35,711 nucleotides of DNA from Pelosinus fermentans (GCA_002434245.1 DJJR01000050.1:1-35711), one strand, 5' to 3'; counted from the first letter of the stretch, positions 16,265 to 26,014 are shown. Numbers and translations: made by a program. Notes: a model not told the origin generated them from the letters alone.

Positions 16265-17595
16265 CCTGGCAATTTCGACAAATCACTAAACTTCGTAAAT
16301 TGTTTGTGGAAGAATAGTTGAACGGTGTCAACTGGACCATTACGATGTTTGGCAATAATAACTTCCGTAATATTTTTCTGCTCACTATCAGGATTGTAAT
16401 AGTCATCCCGATAGAGAAAAGCCACAATATCCGCATCCTGCTCTAATGAGCCTGATTCTCGAAGATCGCTCAGCATCGGTTTCTTTACCTGTCTGGACTC
16501 TACACTACGACTAAGCTGAGACAAGGCGATAACAGGGACATTGATTTCCCTGGCTAAAGCCTTTAGAGAGCGGGAAATTTCTGAAATCTCCTGCTGACGA
16601 TTCTCGCTTCCCTTCCCCTTTCCACTGCCTTGCATAAGCTGCAGATAATCAATAATAATTAAGCTTAAGTTATGCTCTATCTTTAGGCGTCTTGCCTTTG
16701 AGCGCATTTCCATTACGGTAATACCTGCTGTATCATCGATAAAAATAGGTGCTGCGGACAATCGGTCTGCCCCGCTGACGAGTTTTGTCCAATCTTTAGC
16801 TTCCAGCTCACCAATCCGCAATCTCTGAGAATCAATGGCGGATTCTGCACACAACATACGCTGAACCAACTGCTCTTTGGACATTTCCAGACTGAAGAAT
16901 GCCACTGCCTTTTTCTCAGCGATTCCGATATGCTGGGCAATATTCAGTACAAATGCCGTTTTCCCCATACTCGGACGAGCTGCAATCAGAATCAAATCAG
17001 AGGGCTGCAGACCTGAAGTCAGCTTATCTAAGTCTTTAAATCCAGTGGAAAGACCGGTGATACTGCCTTTTGAAGCATATAGCTGTTCAATTTTATTAAA
17101 TGCATCAAAGATAATACTTTTAATGGGAGTAAATTCTCCCCCCATTTTTCGGCTGGATACAGATAGTATCATTTTTTCAGCACTATCTAAAATAGTAGCT
17201 ACTTCTTCACTGCCTTCATACCCCATACCGGCAATATTGGTAGCAGCGTTAATCAATTGACGCAGCAGTGCTTTTTCTTCTACGATTCTTGCATGATACA
17301 ATACATTAGCAGCAGTCGGTACACTATTTGCCAGGGAGGTTACATAAGCAATCCCGCCCGCTGCTTCCAGCTTGTCTTCTTTGCGCAGAAACTCAATAAC
17401 AGTAACCATATCCACTGCATCATTTTTATTAAAAAGTTCCAGCATAGCATTATAGATTAAGCGATGAGCTTCGCGATAGCAATCTTCCGGCCGCAGCAAC
17501 TCAGCAACCTTAGAAATTGCCTCCCGCTCAATCAGCATGGCGCCAAGTACTGCCTGCTCAGCTTCCATATTTTGTGGTGGTATTCTATCTAACAA
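16261..17595 (-). CDS. dnaB: Replicative DNA helicase DnaB (B. subtilis DnaC)
   Basis: 444-aa hexameric helicase that unwinds DNA at the replication fork. The N-terminal DnaB domain begins RIPPQNMEAEQAVLGAML. A linker leads to the RecA-like ATPase with Walker A ARPSMGKT (206-213), FSLEMSKEQLVQRM, Walker B LIIIDYLQLM, and the SQLSRSVE and DLRESGSLEQDAD motifs. The start is TTG 17595, eight bases after GGAGG. It lies 24 bases after lonC and is the last gene of the operon. Confidence 0.97.
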   Translation of the reverse strand: MLDRIPPQNMEAEQAVLGAMLIEREAISKVAELLRPEDCYREAHRLIYNAMLELFNKNDAVDMVTVIEFLRKEDKLEAAGGIAYVTSLANSVPTAANVLYHARIVEEKALLRQLINAATNIAGMGYEGSEEVATILDSAEKMILSVSSRKMGGEFTPIKSIIFDAFNKIEQLYASKGSITGLSTGFKDLDKLTSGLQPSDLILIAARPSMGKTAFVLNIAQHIGIAEKKAVAFFSLEMSKEQLVQRMLCAESAIDSQRLRIGELEAKDWTKLVSGADRLSAAPIFIDDTAGITVMEMRSKARRLKIEHNLSLIIIDYLQLMQGSGKGKGSENRQQEISEISRSLKALAREINVPVIALSQLSRSVESRQVKKPMLSDLRESGSLEQDADIVAFLYRDDYYNPDSEQKNITEVIIAKHRNGPVDTVQLFFHKQFTKFSDLSKLPG

Positions 17596-17619
17596 TCAGC
17601 TTGCCTCCTCCCCATATTG

Positions 17620-19548
17620 CTATGCACTTTTTTGCTCTGTATCAGACAATAGAATGGCTAGTGCTTCTTCTACGTTATCTACAGGACAGATTTCTAAGCC
17701 CAAATGCCCTTGGGGAATATCTTTTTCATTTTCTTTCGGAATAATCATGGTCGTAATACCGGCCTGTTTAGCACCATAAGCTTTCTCAAATACACCACCT
17801 ACAGCCTTCACTTTACCCTGAATGGAAATTTCACCTGTCACTGCAACATCCTGGCGAACGGGACGCTCGGTAATAGCAGAAATAATTGCCGCCAAAATGC
17901 CCGTCCCAGCGGAAGGACCATCAATGCGTCCGCCGCCAATAATGTTGATGTGAATGTCATAATTGCCTAGATCTTCACCTGTTATCTTTCTGACTACAGC
18001 CGCAGCATTAAAGACCGAATCTTTCGCCATACTGCCCGCTGTATCATTAAAGCGCATACGTCCCTTACCCTTTTCTCCTGCGGCAAAGGATACAGCTTCA
18101 ATTTCTAATACAGAACCAAGATAACCAGCCACACCCAGACCAAATACTTTACCAACTTCACCAATATTAGCCGCCTTAAGATTTACAAAAGGAGTTAGAC
18201 GGCTAACCTGTACTACTTTATATACATCCTCATGAGTAATGACGACTTTTTCCTGATCACTGGACCGATATAAAGCGATACCAAAGGCATCGGATAAGAT
18301 ATTAACAGCCTTACGGCCTTCAATGGTATATTCACTAATCAAAGCAGCTACATCAGATTCTAAAGCTACACCTAATTTGACTGCCGCATTATAAACAATT
18401 TCTTCTATATGCTTTGGCGTCAAAGGCTCAAAGTAAATTTCAGCACAGCGCGACCGTATCGCAGGATTAATTTCCGAAGCATCTCTTGTTGTCGCACCAA
18501 TCAAAATAAAATCAGCAGGCGCACCATCTTCAAAAAGCTTTCTAATGTACTTGGGAACATTCGGATCAGAAGGATCATAATAGGCAGATTCAAAGGAAAC
18601 CCGCTTGTCTTCTAGTACCTTTAGCAGCTTATTTTGCAGCATGGCATCCATTTCACCAATTTCATCAATAAATAAAATACCACCATGAGCATCTGTAGCT
18701 AAGCCTGGTTTCGGCTCTGGCACACCCGTCTCAGCTAAATCTCGCCGCGCTCCTTGGTAAATAGGATCATGAACGGAACCCAAAAGAGGGTTGGTCATCC
18801 CTCGGGAATCCCACCGCAATGTGGTTCCATCTACCTCAATAAAAGGAGCCTCTTGTGCAAAGGGCGTAAATTTAAGCGCCTTTGCTGCTTCCAATACCAA
18901 GCGGGCAGCCGTTGTTTTACCAACCCCCGGCGGACCATAAAGAATCAGATGCTGAGGATAAGGTGATGCCAATTTAGAACGAAGGGCTTCTACAGCTCTT
19001 TCTTGCCCTACAATTTCCCCTAATGTTTCTGGACGAGTGATCTCCATAGCTGACTTAGTCAGCTTTTTTTGCTCTAACACTTCCAGCATGGCATATTTTT
19101 TTAAGGTTTGAGGATTCTCAACATTGTTTTCTTCCTCTTTGAGAACCTGCATTTTAATTTCTCTCACATACTCTTGATGGCGTTCTTCCATCTTATCATT
19201 AATCTTCTTTTCTAACCGATCTTCCAGGGACCGACGAGCCATTAAACTAGCTATCTCTTCTTCAATCGCAACTAAAATTGCCGGTATCTCTTGCAATGTA
19301 GGTATTTTTTCCATGGTTGGATCTTCAAATACCAGCTTTTGCAGCGCTAATACTCGCTCACCTGTATTTTCAGAATTCATTAAAGATAAAGCATCCAGTT
19401 TTACAGCTTTTAGCACCACTTTATCTGGACCAAAAATACCTGCATACATTTCATATAATGCTGCTGTTTGGTACTTCAGCTGTTCATTGACCCTTGTCCT
19501 GCTAGACAACGGCCGTCTAGGAATAAATTTGTTAAAAAAGTTTTTCAT
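17620..19548 (-). CDS. lonC: Lon-like ATP-dependent protease LonC
   Basis: 642-aa cytoplasmic protease with fused AAA+ ATPase and Lon-type Ser/Lys protease domains but no long Lon N-domain; this short form is LonC-like. A charged helical part covers about 80-165, the AAA+ core has Walker A GPPGVGKT (205-212) and Walker B ILFIDEIG (291-298), and the protease dyad is Ser546 ([11 protein letters not shown]) and Lys589 ([10 protein letters not shown]). ATG 19548 follows AAAGGA with 7-base spacing; an upstream in-frame start at 19593 looks wrong. It sits between rplI and dnaB in one operon. Confidence 0.93.
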   Translation of the reverse strand: MKNFFNKFIPRRPLSSRTRVNEQLKYQTAALYEMYAGIFGPDKVVLKAVKLDALSLMNSENTGERVLALQKLVFEDPTMEKIPTLQEIPAILVAIEEEIASLMARRSLEDRLEKKINDKMEERHQEYVREIKMQVLKEEENNVENPQTLKKYAMLEVLEQKKLTKSAMEITRPETLGEIVGQERAVEALRSKLASPYPQHLILYGPPGVGKTTAARLVLEAAKALKFTPFAQEAPFIEVDGTTLRWDSRGMTNPLLGSVHDPIYQGARRDLAETGVPEPKPGLATDAHGGILFIDEIGEMDAMLQNKLLKVLEDKRVSFESAYYDPSDPNVPKYIRKLFEDGAPADFILIGATTRDASEINPAIRSRCAEIYFEPLTPKHIEEIVYNAAVKLGVALESDVAALISEYTIEGRKAVNILSDAFGIALYRSSDQEKVVITHEDVYKVVQVSRLTPFVNLKAANIGEVGKVFGLGVAGYLGSVLEIEAVSFAAGEKGKGRMRFNDTAGSMAKDSVFNAAAVVRKITGEDLGNYDIHINIIGGGRIDGPSAGTGILAAIISAITERPVRQDVAVTGEISIQGKVKAVGGVFEKAYGAKQAGITTMIIPKENEKDIPQGHLGLEICPVDNVEEALAILLSDTEQKSA

Positions 19549-19611
19549 ATAATAGTCCTTTCTATAATCCCCGTTAGAGGACAGCAAAAGCATACATAAC
19601 CAATGCTCTTG

Positions 19612-20058
19612 CTATTTAGCAATAATGTGTACCTGTATCTTAGCACTAATCTCAGGGTGCAGTTTAATGGATACAGGGTATGTACCTAATGCTTTGATCG
19701 CATCTTTCAAATCAATTTTGCGTTTATCCATTTCGATTTTATGTTGAGCATAAAGAGCATCGGCAATATCCTTGCTCGCAACAGAACCGAATAATTTGCC
19801 GCCTTCGCCCATTTTCACACCAATGGTTACTTCTACTTTGGACATTTGCGCTGCTAACAGATTGGCTTCATCCAGTGCTCTTTGCAGCTTGCGTTCTTCT
19901 GATGCCTTTTGCTGACTTGCCTGATTGACATTCGAAGCAGTAGCAGGAATTGCTAATTTCTGCGCTAATAAATAATTGCGGGCATAACCTTCTGAAACCT
20001 CTATAATATCGCCTTTTTTGCCTAATTTTTTAACCTCTTGCTGTAGAATTACTTTCAT
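19612..20058 (-). CDS. rplI: 50S ribosomal protein L9
   Basis: 148-aa ribosomal protein binding 23S rRNA at the base of the L1 stalk. The N-domain MKVILQQEVKKLGKKGDIIEVSEGYARNYL matches the family; a long helix leads to the C-domain ending IQVHIIAK. ATG 20058 is chosen because L9 begins MKVIL and GGAG lies upstream. The first 29 bases overlap the end of gdpP, which suggests translational coupling. Confidence 0.97.
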   Translation of the reverse strand: MKVILQQEVKKLGKKGDIIEVSEGYARNYLLAQKLAIPATASNVNQASQQKASEERKLQRALDEANLLAAQMSKVEVTIGVKMGEGGKLFGSVASKDIADALYAQHKIEMDKRKIDLKDAIKALGTYPVSIKLHPEISAKIQVHIIAK

Positions 20059-22036
20059 TTTCTGCACTCTCCTCTATATATTTTGCGCTTAGTTCTATCA
20101 CTTGGCGCTTTACTTCCTCCATAGTACCTTTTTTAACCTGAGCACCAGCTACTGTCTGGTGCCCTCCGCCCCCCAGTTCTTCCATAATAACTTGTACGTT
20201 GAAAGCTCCATTGGACCGTGCGCTAACGCCGATGCCGCCATCTTCAAGAAAGAACAATACAAAGCTGATTTGTACTCCTTCTACTCCTAGCAGCATATCA
20301 GCAACTTGGGCTGCTACAATTTGAGCATTTTTTATATTATCAGGACAACCTGCTACAACAACGCCTCCAGGTAACATGATTGCCTGATTCAAAATTTCAG
20401 CCCGTGACTTAACCGTCTCAAAGTCTAAGCGGAACATTTGACGAACTAAAGCGGGATCAGCTCCTGAACGTCTTAAATAGGCTGCGGCATCAAAGGTACG
20501 CACGCCGCTTTGTACCGAAAACTGCTTCGTATCAACAACAATGCCAGCATACAAGGCCGTGGCATCCATTTTATTAAACTCTAGGTAATCATCAAAGTAC
20601 ATCAGCAGTTCTGTTACCAATTCACAAGTAGAAGACGCTGACGGTTCAAGGTATACTAGTAATGGATTTGCAATAAATTTCTCAGAACGGCGATGGTGAT
20701 CAATAACAACCACTCGATCGACTTTATTTAATAACTCTGGTGCTGCAGATAATTCTGGATGATGAACATCCACTACAAAGAGCAAGGTTTGGGGCGTAAT
20801 CAGCGGCATCGCCTGGGCTGATGTGATAAATAAATCTTGATATTCTTCATTATCAGCCAAGATCTCCTGCAGCTTGCTTAATGAAACCCCTGGCTGGCTA
20901 ACGACGATGTGCAATTCTTTTCCTAAATGGCGAGCCATAATACCTACACCAATAGCAGCACCTAAGCTGTCAAAATCCTCATTGGTATGGCCCATGACCA
21001 GAACCTTATCCGCATCATCAATAATCTCCCGCAATGCTTGGGCTACAATTCGTGCCTTAACTCTTGTATTTTTTTCTACAGCTTTTGCTTTGCCTCCATA
21101 AAACTGCAGCTTGCCTCCTACATGAACAGCCACCTGATCGCCGCCTCGGCCTAAAGCCAAATCCAGACCGGCTTGGGCTCGTTCTCCCAATATAGCTACA
21201 GAATCTTCATCAGCTGCAACGCCCATACTTAAGGTCACGGGAATTTTATTGCCAATATGAATGGCACGTACCCGATCTAGGATGTCAAACTTTTCCTGCA
21301 GGCATTTATTTAAGTTCTGCCGGTTAAGCACCGCAAGATACATGTCATCTGCATATTTCTTTAATACAGCCTCATTCTCTGCCACCCATTCTGCTAGAAT
21401 CTTATTGACTTCTGCGACTACAGATGTTCGCTGACCTTCACTCAATCCTTGCAATACATCATCATAATTATCAATTTGGATGTAAGCCATAACCGGTACA
21501 GAATTTACACATTCAGCTCTTACTGTTTCACTGGCTGTAATATCACTAATATAAGCAATTGTTAACTCTTCATGATCCATTTTATGAATTACCGGCTCAT
21601 GAATCACATCATAATATTTATCCTCTGTCGAAAATACTTCCCGACCGGATTTGCCCCATACCTTATCCAAAGGAAATTCGGGACAAATGTCCACAATCGA
21701 CTCTCCTAGTACGACTTCATCACCAAACCAGTCGCTAAGAACATCATTATGCCAATACAATTTTCCCTCTTTGTCAATGACCATCATAACCAAAGGCAAA
21801 CTTTTCAACGCGTAGGATGCTCCCTCTTCAATGCAGTTACTCATCGTATATAAGTAGCTATCCAACGCCTTCTGCCGTTCTTTGTGGCGTTCTCGCCCAT
21901 ATAAATATAAAGAACCTAACAAAATTGCACCTAATACTGCTACATAGGGATTATAAAAAACAATCACCACTAATAAAGCTGTGGCAACAGCAAGATAAAT
22001 TCTTGTATCAAACCAAAAAGACGGACCCTGCGGCAT
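20030..22036 (-). CDS. gdpP: c-di-AMP phosphodiesterase GdpP (DHH family)
   Basis: 668-aa membrane-anchored enzyme hydrolysing c-di-AMP, controlling potassium and wall homeostasis. Two membrane segments (about 12-46) precede a PAS-like domain (about 75-165), a degenerate GGDEF domain (about 175-305; KYADDMYLAVL replaces the GGDEF loop, so no cyclase activity is expected), and DHH/DHHA1 catalytic domains with GHTNEDFDS (349-357), VVDVHHPE, VVIDHHRR (DHH at 446-448) and GGGGHQTVAGA. ATG 22036 follows AAGGAGGAG; an in-frame start at 22066 is less likely. The order yybS-gdpP-rplI-dnaB is the same as in many Firmicutes. Confidence 0.95.
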   Translation of the reverse strand: MPQGPSFWFDTRIYLAVATALLVVIVFYNPYVAVLGAILLGSLYLYGRERHKERQKALDSYLYTMSNCIEEGASYALKSLPLVMMVIDKEGKLYWHNDVLSDWFGDEVVLGESIVDICPEFPLDKVWGKSGREVFSTEDKYYDVIHEPVIHKMDHEELTIAYISDITASETVRAECVNSVPVMAYIQIDNYDDVLQGLSEGQRTSVVAEVNKILAEWVAENEAVLKKYADDMYLAVLNRQNLNKCLQEKFDILDRVRAIHIGNKIPVTLSMGVAADEDSVAILGERAQAGLDLALGRGGDQVAVHVGGKLQFYGGKAKAVEKNTRVKARIVAQALREIIDDADKVLVMGHTNEDFDSLGAAIGVGIMARHLGKELHIVVSQPGVSLSKLQEILADNEEYQDLFITSAQAMPLITPQTLLFVVDVHHPELSAAPELLNKVDRVVVIDHHRRSEKFIANPLLVYLEPSASSTCELVTELLMYFDDYLEFNKMDATALYAGIVVDTKQFSVQSGVRTFDAAAYLRRSGADPALVRQMFRLDFETVKSRAEILNQAIMLPGGVVVAGCPDNIKNAQIVAAQVADMLLGVEGVQISFVLFFLEDGGIGVSARSNGAFNVQVIMEELGGGGHQTVAGAQVKKGTMEEVKRQVIELSAKYIEESAENESNSTARG

Positions 22037-22077
22037 AAACAACTCCTCCTTGAAGGCTAATCTCACACATCCATTCT

Positions 22078-23040
22078 TTACTCTTTGGATTGAGGCCCTC
22101 GCAAACGTCGATAATCCATAACCATATCAATTGCACCCGCAACTATCAAGATCTGTGCAAAAAAACCATTTGTCAATATCAAGAACAGTATAAGTCCTTT
22201 CATCATTTTTGACAAATTGTATTTATCGGCAAAGTAGTTAAATAACGCCAAACCTTGCACTAAAATAAGGGTACTCGTGATCACTTGAAGATTCATGCCA
22301 ACCTGAGTCAACAAGCTGATTTCCCTGCTGTTACCCCAATAGATCATGACTAAGGCTAATGCAAAAAGGTACACAATATGATACGGCAAGGACCATTCTT
22401 TAAATGCTGGAAAGTTAAGAACATTATGCCCCAGCTTTCTTAATACCGTTTTGGCAATCAGAAAATTTAGCCACGTATCAAGTACCGATGCCATAATAAA
22501 ACCCGCCGGTAATATAATCTTCATTAATTCAATCATGGATTTCATAGACTCAGACATTTTAGCCAGTTCCTGCTCTGCCATGCCAAAGTCCCGGTATACT
22601 TCAATGGCCTGTGCTACAGCATTATTCATTACATCAGTTTGCATAGTAAGAGGATTCACACCGAGTACCAATGCGCTAATCGTCAACAATGCAGCTTTAG
22701 AAACCAAAGAAGCAGCGGTTCCCCACAACATAGTTTTAACAGCACTAAAATTCATACGAAAGGCATAGCCTAACACAATACCAATTAAACCAAATCCAAC
22801 AACCACACTAAGAGAATGCAGCGGATGCATTAACATGGCGATCATAACACCAGAAACAACTGTCGCCATAATGCTCCACTTATAGCCATGACGAACACCT
22901 AATAAAATAATGGGCACGGGCCACATTAAATTAACAAAAGGTCCAATCAGAGGAAGATAAGCACTAATCAAGGCAAATAGTATGGCAATCCCTGATAATA
23001 TCCCACCCTCTACCATAGGTCTGAGCCGTGTCTGTCTCAT
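22078..23040 (-). CDS. yybS: YybS family (DUF2232) membrane protein
   Basis: 320-aa polytopic inner-membrane protein with about eight hydrophobic segments from residue 10 to 310. The start TRLRPMVEGGILSGIAILFALI and the FVNLMWPVPIILLGVRHGYKWS stretch are typical of the DUF2232/YybS family, whose function is unknown and which resembles ECF-type S-components. ATG 23040 follows AGGGGTG. It lies directly upstream of gdpP, its usual neighbour in Firmicutes, and 4 bases after the mazG-like gene. Confidence 0.85.
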   Translation of the reverse strand: MRQTRLRPMVEGGILSGIAILFALISAYLPLIGPFVNLMWPVPIILLGVRHGYKWSIMATVVSGVMIAMLMHPLHSLSVVVGFGLIGIVLGYAFRMNFSAVKTMLWGTAASLVSKAALLTISALVLGVNPLTMQTDVMNNAVAQAIEVYRDFGMAEQELAKMSESMKSMIELMKIILPAGFIMASVLDTWLNFLIAKTVLRKLGHNVLNFPAFKEWSLPYHIVYLFALALVMIYWGNSREISLLTQVGMNLQVITSTLILVQGLALFNYFADKYNLSKMMKGLILFLILTNGFFAQILIVAGAIDMVMDYRRLRGPQSKE

Positions 23041-23044
23041 TCAT

Positions 23045-23362
23045 TCACCCCTTTTGGCGGAGATGACGCTGGTACTCGCTAGAGTCACCAAACCATTTCT
23101 CCACTTCTCGTTCTTTTTTTATATCTTGCTCTACTTGCATTAAAACCGACTTATCTAATAATTCAAAGCTAATCCCCAGTCGTCTTCCTAAAATATAGCA
23201 AGAAACGACTACGGCAGCCAATCCTTCAGCAATCGCCTGTTCACTATTCTTTGCCATGGCTTGGTATAGTTGACCAATATGGGTAATCAACTCTGCCTTT
23301 AGCCACTCTATCAAACGCATTTTGCGTAAAATATCCGACTCATTCGAAAACAAAACAGCCAC
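23045..23362 (-). CDS. MazG-like family protein
   Basis: About 105-aa helical cytoplasmic protein resembling the all-alpha MazG-like NTP pyrophosphatase fold (LRKMRLIEWLKAELITHIGQLYQAMA, EGLAAVVVSCYILGRRLGI). The ExxE metal-binding pair of true MazG is not evident, so enzyme activity is doubtful. The start is uncertain: GTG 23362 lies only one base after a G-run, while TTG 23353 has better spacing. First gene of the operon leading through yybS, gdpP, rplI and lonC to dnaB. Confidence 0.65.
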   Translation of the reverse strand: MAVLFSNESDILRKMRLIEWLKAELITHIGQLYQAMAKNSEQAIAEGLAAVVVSCYILGRRLGISFELLDKSVLMQVEQDIKKEREVEKWFGDSSEYQRHLRQKG

Positions 23363-23375
23363 TCCCCCCCTTTTT

Positions 23376-23405
23376 ACTATATCTGATATAGTATTCGCAA
23401 ATCAA
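23376..23405 (-). promoter_or_regulatory. Promoter with overlapping palindrome for the mazG-like-to-dnaB operon
   Basis: TTGATT (23400-23405), an 18-base spacer, then TATAGT (23376-23381) on the minus strand. A perfect inverted repeat, CTATATC-T-GATATAG (23377-23391), covers the -10 and half the spacer, where a repressor could act. No regulator is identified. Confidence 0.5.
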
Positions 23406-23470
23406 TAGTCTGTTTCCTGCTTTATCATAAAGTATATCCCAGATAAGAAGTTACGATGATCCATTCTTAG

Positions 23471-23520
23471 CAGAATAAAATAAAAGAGAGGTTACGTAAC
23501 CTCTCTTTTGTTTTATTCTG
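23471..23520 (-). terminator. Terminator after rpsR
   Basis: A 50-base almost perfect palindrome centred on GTTACGTAAC: AAAAGAGAGGTTAC pairs with its complement, and CAGAATAAAA pairs with TTTTATTCTG outside a single mismatch. The rpsR stop lies within it. Because of its symmetry it can act in either direction. Confidence 0.88.
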
Positions 23521-23743
23521 CTGTGAATGGCAACAATGCAACAATACGTGCACGTTTTATCGCCAAAGTAACACTACGTTGATGTTTTGCGCAGTTACCA
23601 GAAATACGGCGAGGCAATATTTTGCCGCGTTCCGTAGTGTAACGACGGATTTTACCAACTTCTTTATAATCGATCGTTTCTACTTTATCCACGCAGAAAC
23701 TACAAATCTTTTTCTTAGGTTTTCTTCCTCTTTCACGTTTCAC
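23513..23743 (-). CDS. rpsR: 30S ribosomal protein S18, zinc-binding (C+) form
   Basis: 76-aa ribosomal protein that pairs with S6 on the 30S platform. [26 protein letters not shown] and the C-terminal [13 protein letters not shown] are family hallmarks. Cys14, Cys17 (CSFC), Cys51 and His54 (CAKH) make a likely zinc site, the C+ form; many bacteria carry a C- form lacking these. It is last in rpsF-ssb-rpsR, 15 bases after ssb, and ends in a strong terminator. Confidence 0.97.
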   Translation of the reverse strand: MKRERGRKPKKKICSFCVDKVETIDYKEVGKIRRYTTERGKILPRRISGNCAKHQRSVTLAIKRARIVALLPFTAE

Positions 23744-23758
23744 TGATAATACCTCCCT

Positions 23759-24172
23759 TTAAAATGGAATCTCTTCTTCAGGGAAGACCTCTGTACCAAA
23801 GGAACTGACATCATATCCGGATGATTTTGCAGGACTAGCAGCAGTACTGCCACCGCTTACAGCTTGTTGCTTCGTATCCAAAAATTCAATATTTTGGGCT
23901 ACGACATCAGCCGCACGCCGTTTTTGTCCATCTTTCTCATAATCACGAATTTGCAAACGTCCTTCAACTAGTACACGACGACCCTTGGTAAGATTGTTGC
24001 CACAAACTTCGGCCAGCTTATCCCATACTACTACAGGAATAAAATCAGCTCGCTTATTCTCACCATAACCGGTATCAACTGCTACACTGAAAGATGCTAC
24101 TGCCTTACCAGTCTGTGTATATCGAACTTCCGGATCACGAGTCAAACGACCGACTATTATAACCTTATTCAT
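23759..24172 (-). CDS. ssb: Single-stranded DNA-binding protein
   Basis: 137 aa. The OB fold covers residues 1-105 (MNKVIIVGRLTRDPEVRYTQ, KGRRVLVEGRLQIRDYE). A short Gly/Ser linker leads to the acidic tip EEEIPF that recruits replication and repair partners. Shorter linker than the usual 160-170 aa SSB. It sits between rpsF and rpsR, the standard Firmicute arrangement. Confidence 0.96.
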   Translation of the reverse strand: MNKVIIVGRLTRDPEVRYTQTGKAVASFSVAVDTGYGENKRADFIPVVVWDKLAEVCGNNLTKGRRVLVEGRLQIRDYEKDGQKRRAADVVAQNIEFLDTKQQAVSGGSTAASPAKSSGYDVSSFGTEVFPEEEIPF

Positions 24173-24190
24173 GGTTTAATTCCCCCTGGT

Positions 24191-24475
24191 CTATTCGTCT
24201 ACTTTAATAATCATAAATTTCAAAATATCTTCAGTAATCTTCATTATACGATCAAGCTCAAGAATCGTCGCTGGTACAGCTGTAAAAGTAGTCAGGCAGT
24301 AAAAACCTTCAGTAAAGTCTTTTACTATATAAGCCAAACGCTTTTTGCCCCAACGGTCAATTTTTTCTACTTGACCACCGTTGTTATTAATCAGATTTTC
24401 AAATTTGGTAATTACCGCATTTGTCGCTTCTTCTTCCAACGGTTTAACAATAAACATGACTTCGTACTTTCTCAC
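24191..24475 (-). CDS. rpsF: 30S ribosomal protein S6
   Basis: 94-aa ribosomal protein; MRKYEVMFIVKPLEEEA and KRLAYIVKDFTEGFYCL match S6. The start is GTG 24475, six bases after GGAGGTGA. First gene of rpsF-ssb-rpsR, with its own promoter about 110 bases upstream and a structured leader. Confidence 0.96.
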   Translation of the reverse strand: MRKYEVMFIVKPLEEEATNAVITKFENLINNNGGQVEKIDRWGKKRLAYIVKDFTEGFYCLTTFTAVPATILELDRIMKITEDILKFMIIKVDE

Positions 24476-24502
24476 GAAATCACCTCCTCCTGTGGACTAA
24501 TG

Positions 24503-24613
24503 GCTCCCTTATGGGAGCAGGGAAGGTTTGTAAACATTTATAAACATTTTCTCAAACCTCTCTAGGCTACCCTAGACTGATACATTATATCATTAATAGC
24601 AATACAAATGCAA
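24503..24613 (-). promoter_or_regulatory. rpsF promoter and structured leader
   Basis: TTGCAT (24608-24613), an 18-base spacer, then TATAAT (24584-24589). The leader can form AGGTTTG/CAAACCT and, just before the Shine-Dalgarno, GCTCCC-ATAA-GGGAGC (24503-24518). In many bacteria rpsF leaders bind the S6-S18 complex for feedback; this hairpin is a candidate, but the diagnostic bulge was not confirmed. Confidence 0.6.
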
Positions 24614-24635
24614 CTATAATATATTAAAAGAAATA

Positions 24636-25742
24636 TTAAACATTAAATCTAAAGTACGTAACATCCCCATCTTGCATAATATACTCTTTACCTTCCAACC
24701 GAACCAATCCCTTTTCACGAGCTGCATTGGAGCTACCTGTCAGCACAAGATCATTATAGGAGACAATTTCTGCACGAATAAAGCCACGCTCAATGTCAGA
24801 ATGAATCTTGCCTCCGGCCTGAGGTGCTTTTGTACCTTTCTTTATTGTCCAGGCACGTACTTCCTGCTCACCAGCCGTTAAGAACGTCACTAAGCCTAAA
24901 AGCTTGTAGGAAGCCTTAATCAGCTTATCCAACCCAGATTCTGACAATCCAAGCTCTGCTAAAAACTCCTTAGCGTCCTCCGCTGGAAGTTCAGCAATTT
25001 CTGACTCAACCTTGGCCGATACTGCAATGACTTCTGCGCCTTCTTCTACTGCATATTTTTTCACAATTTTAACATACTCATTATCCTCCGCATTGGCTAC
25101 TTCGTCTTCGCTGACATTAGCAATAAACAATACCGGTTTTAACGTCATCAAGTTTAGATCACCAATGAGTCCAGCTTCATCTTCTGTCATATCAACGCGC
25201 CGTGCAGGCAAGGCCTGCTCTAAAAGTTCTTTAATTTTTACCAGTACCGCCATTTCATTCGGTGCTTTCTTATCACCAGTTTTAATGAGCTTCTGTACCC
25301 GCTCCATTCGCTTCTCTAATGTATCTAAATCAGCTAGGCATAGTTCTGTATTAATAATCTCAATATCCCGCAAGGGATTTAATGCTCCCTCAACGTGAGT
25401 GATATTTTCATCTTCAAAACAGCGCACCACTTGAGCAACAGCATCTACTTGGCGAATGTGAGCTAAAAACTTATTGCCTAAGCCTTCTCCTTTAGACGCA
25501 CCTTTCACCAATCCAGCAATATCAACAAAACGCATTGCTGTCGGGATACAGCGTTTTGTTTTATACATTTCCACCAAATGGGGCAAGCGCTCATCCGGAA
25601 CATCTACGACACCCACATTTGGCTCTATTGTGCAAAAAGGATAATTAGCAGCTTCTGCACCTGCTTTTGTAATCGCATTAAACAATGTACTTTTACCTAC
25701 ATTCGGTAAACCAACAATACCCACTTCTAAATTTGTACTCAT
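24636..25742 (-). CDS. ychF: Redox-regulated ATPase/GTPase YchF (OLA1)
   Basis: 368-aa Obg-family P-loop protein that binds ribosomes and, unusually, prefers ATP. The G1 loop is GLPNVGKS (11-18); ANYPFCTIEPNVG, FVDIAGLVKGASKGEGLGN and ANVSE (in place of the NKxD guanine-specificity motif) follow. The C-terminal TGS domain ends YIMQDGDVTYFRFNV. ATG 25742 follows AAGGTGG. Full length. It lies upstream of rpsF, which has its own promoter. Confidence 0.97.
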   Translation of the reverse strand: MSTNLEVGIVGLPNVGKSTLFNAITKAGAEAANYPFCTIEPNVGVVDVPDERLPHLVEMYKTKRCIPTAMRFVDIAGLVKGASKGEGLGNKFLAHIRQVDAVAQVVRCFEDENITHVEGALNPLRDIEIINTELCLADLDTLEKRMERVQKLIKTGDKKAPNEMAVLVKIKELLEQALPARRVDMTEDEAGLIGDLNLMTLKPVLFIANVSEDEVANAEDNEYVKIVKKYAVEEGAEVIAVSAKVESEIAELPAEDAKEFLAELGLSESGLDKLIKASYKLLGLVTFLTAGEQEVRAWTIKKGTKAPQAGGKIHSDIERGFIRAEIVSYNDLVLTGSSNAAREKGLVRLEGKEYIMQDGDVTYFRFNV

Positions 25743-25823
25743 TCATCTATTCCACCTTACTTACAATTTCTTTTCAGCATGTCTTATTGTAGATGATTCT
25801 TCCCCTATTTTCAAGCAGGCACT

Positions 25824-26012
25824 TTACTCTTCTCCATGTTCACGGCGATAAGCAATGGCATTCTTCAATCTTGCCGTACCTAATAACAACATAATAGAGC
25901 CTATAATAACACCCACTGTTAGATTGACTTTATTACCAAAATCGGTTCCCATTGCAATGAGTACAATCCCTGTTACCAAGGTCATGCCTCCTACAATAAA
26001 CTGATACTTCAC
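25824..26012 (-). CDS. Small two-helix membrane protein, unknown
   Basis: 62 aa with two hydrophobic helices (about 5-23 and 30-48) joined by a short loop, then a charged tail RLKNAIAYRREHGEE. The start is GTG 26012 after GGAGGG, two bases past the stop of the DUF951 gene, so it is translationally linked to it. No family recognised. Confidence 0.65.
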   Translation of the reverse strand: MKYQFIVGGMTLVTGIVLIAMGTDFGNKVNLTVGVIIGSIMLLLGTARLKNAIAYRREHGEE

Positions 26013-26014
26013 AT

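Noticed and set aside
20030..22036. Active diguanylate cyclase domain in GdpP
   Set aside because: The GGDEF loop is replaced (KYADDMYLAVL), as is normal for GdpP; only the DHH/DHHA1 phosphodiesterase looks catalytic.
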